Assembly: GCA_947650285.1 (NCBI GenBank)
Contig: CANTFL010001018.1
Span: 62,001 to 126,000, forward strand
From: Hyaloperonospora brassicae
Taxonomy: Eukaryota > Oomycota > Peronosporomycetes > Peronosporales > Peronosporaceae
DNA: 64,000 nt
Direction: 5' to 3'
Shown: positions 57,458 to 64,000 of the stretch, piece after piece
Layout: each line of letters starts with the position of its first letter
Position numbering within the stretch: the first letter of the stretch is position 1
The notes under the pieces: model-generated
Database searches by the model: none
Told to the model about the DNA's origin: nothing
Seen by the model: the letters and a program-made list of their open reading frames with translations, nothing else
Translations under genes and position numbers: made by a program

Positions 57458-58530
57458 AACGGATACCGTCGACGCGCTGGGTCTCGCGCTGATGAGAAAT
57501 GGATGGGTGGCCACGGATGGGCTAAATACGATTACGGCATGATTCGTCCTATAAATGATGACGACCCGACCGAATGAGACACAACCGGTCACTCTGATGG
57601 TAAAAACGGGCACGGCGGACAAGGAGCGAACGGACTATTTTGGAGTTGATGACGAATGTAAACGGACGCAAACGGATGTTGCAAAAGGGAATCCATAAAC
57701 TGGCGAAGGGGCAGTGGCGTGGGATGAATTGCAACACATCTGCTGCGGCACTCACATCTCTGCGTCCGGAACGATCGTAGACGCAGCGTCTCGTACCGTG
57801 ACGGCATTGCTTGCCATTCGTTCTATGGTGCTGTTTTGCAGCTGGTTGCAGTGGCGCCACGACAAGCGTATAGTCAGAAGCTAGGACACTGTATCTCGCA
57901 TGAAAGTGGACACTGCTGGACCAGCTCGGAACGTGTCGTACCGACGTGTCATCAAACAAGCACCTGCTTACCACGCGGCAATTGCGTCATCCTGTGGCAC
58001 TCGATCCTGTTCCGGCTACACTGACAGTGCTCTCAATGGACAGAGGTCCTGCGTTGCTGGATCGGACCGAGACTCACGCTCCTGACTCGATCACTCGTGC
58101 ACTTCCTCTGCGACTTCCACAGTGACACGGGATCAGCGATCCTCGCACAGGTCGCGCGCGACGTCGACGTCAGGACAATGCCATTGCCGGAACACAACAC
58201 GCTCTGTAGAACTGTCCGCGACGTCGCTAGGAGATCGATTCCACCCGAGCTTTATCCGCTCACGGTCGATACTGCTTTCGTGGCCGGGGATTCGAGGCCT
58301 CGTCACCGTTGTCTCGTTTGCCAGCAACCTACAGACAAGAGACAGCACTTTCAGGTCAAAGTACCAAATGGACAGTCTATTTGGTGCTGTCTACGTACGT
58401 GAGCTCCTGCAGCTTGAGGTCGATCGCTTGCAATCGAGAGTGTAGCCAGCACTGGGATGACTACATGGGTACACACGCCATAACCCCCCCACGAGCAATA
58501 GTATCATTTCGTCATTTCGTAATAACGCTT
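57458..58530. other. Intergenic; one unexplained open stretch
   Basis: Mostly no recognisable content. On the plus strand a frame without stop runs from about 58025 to 58407 (127 codons, includes CLVCQQPTDKRQHF), and an overlapping frame ends MDSLFGAVYVRELLQLEVDRL at 58445. Both read somewhat like protein, and a GTACGT donor lies at 58394, but I could not build a consistent gene. This may be a small spliced gene or a decayed one. Confidence 0.3.
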
Positions 58531-58796
58531 TTATGTACAATACGAAATCGGGTCAATCGCCCGACCTGGCGTCGGTGGCGGCATCGTGTCGTGCGTGGCA
58601 TAGTACGGCTTTGGGGTCAGGATCTGGCAGTTGCACATGTGCAATGAACACGTCACGAGCGCACGCCCGCCGATTGTTTTCGTTCTGCTCGTGTGCGTAC
58701 CATTTTCCCTCGTCTGTCCTGGGGCAGGTTCGAAAAGTTGGTCGCTGAACTCGTGGGCCACGACGCCGTCAGTGCCTGCGCGCGTTTGGGCGTCAT
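58531..58796 (-). CDS. Small two-exon gene, 62 residues, not recognised
   Basis: Exon 1 (58796-58701) encodes MTPKRAQALTASWPTSSATN and ends DRRGKM at a GTACGC donor. A 77-bp intron ends TGCCAG, and exon 2 (58623-58531) encodes ILTPKPYYATHDTMPPPTPG and ends ISYCT before TAA. Phase 0 on both sides, a canonical donor and acceptor, and codon usage like the neighbours support a real gene. No domain, membrane span or targeting signal is obvious; the product is short, basic and Pro-rich. It starts 303 bp from the divergent PIGF gene, so they may share a promoter. The call rests only on gene structure. Confidence 0.45.
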
Positions 58797-58952
58797 GGAC
58801 AGCCGTTCACAACAACACTCTCGCAGGTCCAGCGCAAAAAACGCGCTGCAAACGACGCTTTCCGTTTCGCTGGCGAAACCAGCAGCGAGCACGTGCGACA
58901 ATGATAAACATCTGGAAAAAACGTTTAAACAAAAAAACTCAGTCCGTTCGAG

Positions 58953-58992
58953 CAACAACAACAACAACAACAAGTACTACTACAAGTACTAC
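58953..58992. repeat. CAA/TAC microsatellite between divergent starts
   Basis: A (CAA)n run followed by TACTAC/AAGTAC repeats lies between the start codons of the 62-residue gene and PIGF, in the shared promoter region. Confidence 0.85.
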
Positions 58993-59099
58993 AAAGTAGC
59001 GCCTTTTCGAGTACTACTTTCTAGTTCGGTCCATCGTAAAAAGACGAGTGTTTCAACCCACTTCGTTCGAGACCCCACCGCACCTTTAGCGTCCGCCCC

Positions 59100-60209
59100 A
59101 TGCAGCGGTTCGTCGCGGCCGCGACGCTGCAGCTCCTCGTGCCGAGCGTCGCGACCCGATACCTCTCCGTCCTACTGTACGTTCACTACTACACATCAGA
59201 GCGTCGCGCGTGTGCCCACTTTGCTCGCACTACTTCACACACACACTTATACTCGACGTGTTTGTTCCTTCAGCTTCGACCAGCGCCTCGAAGATGCCGT
59301 CCTCACGGGTCTTGTGCCGCTCGTGTGTGCCGTTGCCACGTCGTCGCTCGTCTCGAGCGCTCTGATGCTCCGCTGTCATCACGACCGCCAGTGGCTGCTG
59401 CGGGCGCACCTGAGCGCCGGTCTCAGAGGTCTCATCGTGGGCGCAATGGCGTTCCACGTGACGCTCGTTCTCTTTGGAGCGCCCGTCGTCGAGTACGTAC
59501 CAAAGGGATTCGTACGCTGTCACTTTGTTTGGGTTACTGTTTTTGTGATTGTGGTTGTTATTGGGGTTGTAATTGTTATTGGGGGACCTGACTGTGGATG
59601 TGCTGTTGATTGCTTGTTGTGCTGTAGCTTGTGGCCGCAGACGCTGTTGCTCGCTGTGTTGCTGTCGAGCCTTACGACAATGCCGTTGGCGCTGCATCTG
59701 ACGTGGGCGCCGCAAAAGTGGCGGACGTTGCTGCTCGAGCTGAGGTGCAGTTTGGACTCGTTGTTTGTTGGCTGGACGACCGACCGACCGACCGACGACT
59801 GTGTGGTGTTGGATCAGCTCTTGTTGTCGGCTGGTTGTTGACCGTGTTGCGGCCTCTCTGTGTGTGGGTGTGATGCGATGCGGTGCAGGGTTACGACGGT
59901 GCTCGAGCTGTATCTAGTGTGCTCCTCCATTGGTGCTGCCCTCGGCGCTTACGTTGGTGCGTTCCCCATCCCGCTCGACTGGGATCGACCTTGGCAGGTG
60001 AGACAAGTGCTGTGCTGTGGCTTCCTGCTTGCTGTCTAGAAGAGAGACTCGGCTGACATGTTGTTTGTTGACACACTCACTGCCTGATCCAGCAATGGCC
60101 GTTGACTTGTGTCTATGGCACGTTGCTCGGCCAAGCTGCCGGGATTTTGACCAGCATGGTGCTCGCTGCGACTTCGCCGTCTATCGCAAAGTTGACCAAG
60201 ACAGAGTAA
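59100..60209 (+). CDS. PIGF: PIGF, GPI-ethanolamine-phosphate transfer stabilising subunit
   Basis: Five exons (59100-59176, 59274-59492, 59628-59744, 59889-59997, 60093-60209) keep frame and give 212 residues, close to the usual 219. Donors are GTACGT, GTACGT, GTGCAG and GTGAGA; acceptors are all YAG. The protein is a chain of membrane spans (for example LVPLVCAVATSSLVSSALML and TLLLAVLLSSLTTMPLALHL). The family signature GAFPIPLDWDRPWQ bridges exons 4-5 with QWPLTCVYGTLLGQAAG. PIGF partners PIGO and PIGG (yeast Gpi11 partners Gpi13 and Gpi7) in adding ethanolamine phosphate to GPI anchors in the ER. Intron 3 carries a CGAC repeat (59776-59796). A long frame through introns 2-3 is not coding. 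Confidence 0.93.
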
Positions 60210-60248
60210 TAACGATGGTACTTCATGTCAAGAGCTTGCATTGCCAAC

Positions 60249-63200
60249 TTACGTCGTTGATAGCTTTGATGCTACAAGGAGTGACGAGCGGAACGCCGTG
60301 CTCTTCAAATATAGTCCGAGCTTACTCTTGGCAACTTCGCTCGGGTCGTCAAAGAGTTGCTGCAGGATCTGTCGCCGCTGCTGCGCGTCAGCAAACACGA
60401 GGAACTCGAGAACGGCGTTGATTGCAGCTTCCTTCAGTCCAGCTCGCACACAGCGCAGGCACTTGACGTAGGAGCGCATGACTTCGTCGACACAGACTGA
60501 GTCGTTCCTCATCAGGATCAGCAAGGTTTGGCACAGCGGGGCCATCATTGGTTTTGTCACCATCTCGGTCACTAGCAGTGATGCCACTGGTGCTGCGCAG
60601 CGCCGCAACAAAGCCACCCCTGCTGCCCCCTGGTCCGCCTTCGCACACAAAACATCGATAGCTCGCAGTCCTTGGGTAATGACTGTCATGTCGACACGCT
60701 CGGTCAACGACTTGTTGCCCGAAGCAAGCACAAAGTCTTCGCTCTCAATTTGAGCTATCAGCTGCTCAATCTGATCGTATTGGGTCGCTGCCGATGGCTG
60801 GTAGTCACGTCGCTTTCGGATCATGTCTAGCGTCGCATACAAGTCTTCTTCATCGTGACGCTGCGCCAAAATTTCCCCAAACGCTTTTGTTCCCGGCTGC
60901 GAATCAAACATACTCACAATGCTTTCCAACAAGACGATACGCGGTGCCGAGAAGATCAGGTCATTCGCAAGATCGAAGTCAGCCTCTAGAGCGTCATAGA
61001 AAAACTCCCATGTGTGAGACACGAGTTGGTAGAACTCGACAGCATGATGATCGGCTACGACCCGCAGGATCTCGAACAGGAACTGGCAAAACGGTGTCAT
61101 CACGCTCCGCTGGTGGCGTATGTGAGGCCACGTAATTTGCATGGCGCTCAAAATCTACACCCATAGCAGTTGTTTGGTTAGCGACACACACAACATCGCC
61201 AAGAGCGCTATTGCAAGATGAAGAGGTGGACGTACATTCTGGAACAGCGTTGTGTTGAGATAAAGCTGTGAGAGCGATAAAGTGCCGAAGTACTGCATGA
61301 GCTGCCGAGGAAATCGTGACAACACTAATTTCGGGTGATGTCTAGCAAGCTCTCGAAATCGTTCGATGACCTCAGTTCCATCCTTTGTCAAGTCGTGCAG
61401 GGTATCATCCACCTGGGACAATAACCGACGATCCTGAATGACCAGCTCACGCTGCTGGTTTGAACTATTATCCGCGGCGTCTACGATCACAAACGACTCC
61501 CAGTCTGGATCGAGAGCACTCATGAGTTCAGCCACCAGCCGGGGATTCTGGAAGTACAAGGCCTGTATGTACAAGGAACAGTTTAGTGGGTAAATCGCAG
61601 ATGCGACATAGATTTACATGTACGTACTCCGATGAGTTCCCGCTTGACGTCTGCGTGGGTAGTGACAACACCACGGATGTGTCCGAGTTGCGGGTCAGCT
61701 GTCATGATCGGATCCAACAGGTTCAGCATCGTACTATCGCCCCCCTGGTCATGCGCGATGCGCGTCAGGAGGTCCGCGGCACAAGGCCTTGACAGATTCC
61801 TCGTATCGACTTGAAGGCGTTCAAGTACCTTGACTTCTTTCACAAGCACCACCAAACCGTGAAGCGTCATGGCGTCCAGCTGAAGGACTTTGCCGCGACT
61901 TTTCCACCAAGTAAGACTTTCATCGATAAACTGCACTACCAGCTCAAGTACTGCCAAAACATCTAGAGCCGTTACTGGATCGTCAAGCTCGTAGCGACCC
62001 TCAGACGTGGAGATATGCGACAAATGCCTGATAAAGCTGACACAAGCCGAGTACGATCCAGCAAAATGTTCGCCAAGATTGTCAAGTATATGACGTACGA
62101 ATCCAATGCATTCCTTGCGGTGAGAAACACTTGTACAAGTTGGTAAGTGGTCCGTCACATGAAACAACGCCTTGGCAAGTTGGGTAGCGGCAGTTGCTGA
62201 GTTGCAAGAAGAGCGAGCAAAATGAAGCAAAGACGTGAGCAAAGTCCATGTGTCAGCCGCAGAACACGTTTCCTTGTCCTCACTCGTCGGGCACGACCGT
62301 CGCACCAATTGGCTTGCGGCTACAACAAAGTCCACGGGGACCATGGTAGCTGGTGAAGACCCCGTGCTAGAGTTTTTCTTCAACTCTTTTACCAAACGGT
62401 TGAGGCAAGGTGCACTGACATCAGGTTCAACCACATCGTTTTTTGCGTTCCAACAGTCCGCTAAACTGAAGTAGGTATTCTCGAATAGTGTGACATCACC
62501 TTGCGGGTGCTCGACACTACGTCGTGCCGGCTTGGCAACATTTTCAACCATCGGTTCTGTGTAAAACGGAGATGTGCCAAGTGTAGCACAAGGCCCGGAT
62601 GCATCAATCTTGAACGTTGTAAACCCTCCAGATAGCAAGAGAGCCTCCTCCTCATCGTCTTCGTCGGTATCCATACTGCCATCAACTTCGTACCGTACTT
62701 GCAGCCAACTTCGCAGTGCATTCAAACTCTCAACTACGGCCGGTGCGAGCGAGTCTATCGCGTCGTAGACACTTATTTGCATCAGTACAACGCCCGCTGC
62801 AGCCGAAATATCCGACTCCTTGGTCACTGCGAGCAAGCTAGCAACGGCTTTGCTCTCGAACTTCTGTATCGTCTCGAGGATAATGTGCAACGCCATCTCG
62901 AGGCAACGGCTGGTGAGAGCTGACTGGTCGAGAAGACTCCATAGTGCGTCGTTTGACATTGCGCGAATGGCGGCAGCGCAAAGGTGTGACGTCGTTGACG
63001 AGGTTGTTACTGCAAGTTTGATCAGCAAGTGGTCTGGATACAGGCGCGAATCCTTTGTAGCAACAAGACCAGTGCTAGATAAGATAGCTGCGTTCGACGT
63101 CGCTTTCGGGAACAAGCTCTGCGTCAGCCTCGCTAAGCATGTAGCTGTCCGGTTGCTGTCGCGTGTAGATAGATCGCTGTGTGCGTGTGGTGAGCAAAGG

Positions 63201-64000
63201 ACCTGAATGGCACCATGGATAATCGCGAGGGGAAGCTTGATCTCACGAATGGTGTTCGCCCCGTCGGTCACGTAGAACACCTTGCAGTCTGAAAAGCTGA
63301 TTCCTGACGTTGCCTTAAGTTGTGGAGCAATCTCCAGCTGCGATTCAATCGCACGCCATATTACCTCCACTGCGATGACATAAATATCGTGGTCCTTGAG
63401 CAGTAGTGTTGCGACCAAATCACGCCCAGCTAGAAGCCTTCCATATGCCCCCGCCAGCAGCAGCGATTGCTCGATAGCGCTTTTTTGTGGGTAATTCGTA
63501 TCGTCATCCGTCTTGCCATGTTCCAACGCACCAGCGCGAGTTGCTACATCGCTCCAATCTTTCGAGAAATCGTGCAATGCTTTCATGCATGTGCCGAGTG
63601 ACGGAATAGATGCTTCCAGCTCTAGTAAGTTTTCTAAGGAGCGAGATATTCGGTTACGAATATTGCCATAGCACGATAGCTTTGCCAAATCGCGAAGCCA
63701 TGAGAAGCTCAAGCTGCTTTCTTTACCGAAAGTAGCACCGACTCGAAAACTTTCGTTCAATAATTCATCAACGGTGCGAGGCGCAGTCAGCAAAAACAAA
63801 ACATGACCAGCTACTCGACGCGTAGCCAACTCGGGGGAATTCAGGCATTCCAGATAGTACAAGATAATACTAGATGCCACCCCTGAGCTAGTTTTTTCGT
63901 CAGCGAGGTATTCGCGCAGCTTTTCCAGTAAGCGCGGAATTATTTGAGTCGAAGCTGGTACATTTGACGGCGCATGTCCTTGCATGTTTTCACGAGAGTT
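60249..64000 (-). CDS. Large helical protein resembling Integrator subunit 1 (partial, 5' end missing)
   Basis: Three exons are seen: from the right edge to 61628, then 61562-61236 and 61154-60249, all phase 0 with introns of 65 and 81 bp (donors GTACGT; acceptors ACATACAG and TGTAG). About 1,196 residues follow the first visible ATG at 63985, but the frame is open beyond it (NSREN before the Met) and the text reads like mid-protein, so the start lies outside. The protein is an alpha-helical repeat with an acidic insert (MDTDEDDEEE). The C-terminal pattern of HHPKLVLSRFPRQL, then a long helical stretch and IEFLV-type repeats, resembles the end of INTS1, the scaffold of the Integrator complex that processes snRNA ends. 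This is a low-identity impression. Its stop is 39 bp from the convergent PIGF stop. Confidence 0.45.

Noticed and set aside
58693..59841. 382-codon plus-strand frame ending in the PIGF region
   Set aside because: It runs through the promoter and through introns 2 and 3 of PIGF; the spliced five-exon model restores the full family sequence instead.
1..64000. CRISPR array, bacterial operons, rRNA genes, secreted RXLR effectors
   Set aside because: No regularly spaced identical repeats, no rRNA-like sequence, and no frame with a signal peptide followed by an RXLR or LFLAK motif was found; gene structure is eukaryotic throughout.

Overview
This window is nuclear DNA of a eukaryote, most probably an oomycete of the Phytophthora/downy-mildew group. 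The basis is the gene style: compact genes, either intronless or with short introns (mostly 55-230 bp) that open with GTACGY/GTGCGY and close with YAG; protein architectures common in oomycetes (ankyrin plus FYVE-like finger, arrays of short CCCH modules, a fused RRM-AlkB-methyltransferase); and gene-rich stretches separated by AT-richer gene-free islands. The species cannot be named from the sequence. No bacterial operon, CRISPR array, rRNA or prophage was seen.

Layout. 1-4.4 kb: the 5' part of an mRNA-decapping scaffold (EDC4/Ge-1, minus strand, running off the left edge), two striking inverted repeats, and a mitochondrial DUF1279/FAM210-type protein. 4.4-9.1 kb: a gene-free island holding one well-preserved tRNA-derived SINE with a 17-bp target-site duplication. 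9.1-19.9 kb: a CCCH-repeat protein, ALKBH8, a nucleoside transporter, the splicing factor BUD13, eEF1B beta and TRM10. 20-26 kb: an unresolved minus-strand gene, a trinucleotide repeat, and an ankyrin/FYVE-like protein. 26-38.3 kb: a 2,061-residue UBR-box E3 ligase, succinyl-CoA synthetase alpha, a 71-residue spliced coiled-coil protein, a gene-free island and an orphan psq/CENP-B-type DNA-binding protein. 39.7-46 kb: a membrane-anchored RanBP2-finger HECT E3, divergently paired with an eight-exon YiiX/C92-like amidase-fold protein, then nicotinamidase. 46.5-64 kb: clathrin heavy chain, a 1,566-residue protein I do not recognise, a PET117-like protein, a 62-residue spliced protein, PIGF, and a large helical protein resembling Integrator subunit 1 that runs off the right edge.

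Most genes are housekeeping: RNA metabolism (EDC4, BUD13, ALKBH8, TRM10, possibly INTS1), translation (eEF1B), ubiquitin ligation (UBR, HECT), membrane traffic (clathrin, PIGF), NAD and TCA metabolism (nicotinamidase, SCS alpha) and mitochondria (DUF1279, PET117). They do not form one pathway, and I found no convincing new multi-gene system. The best leads are the SINE, the nested hairpin upstream of EDC4, the alternating two-type CCCH array, the C92-like protein and several very small spliced genes. Exon structures were derived by hand from reading frame, splice consensus and phase, without transcript evidence.
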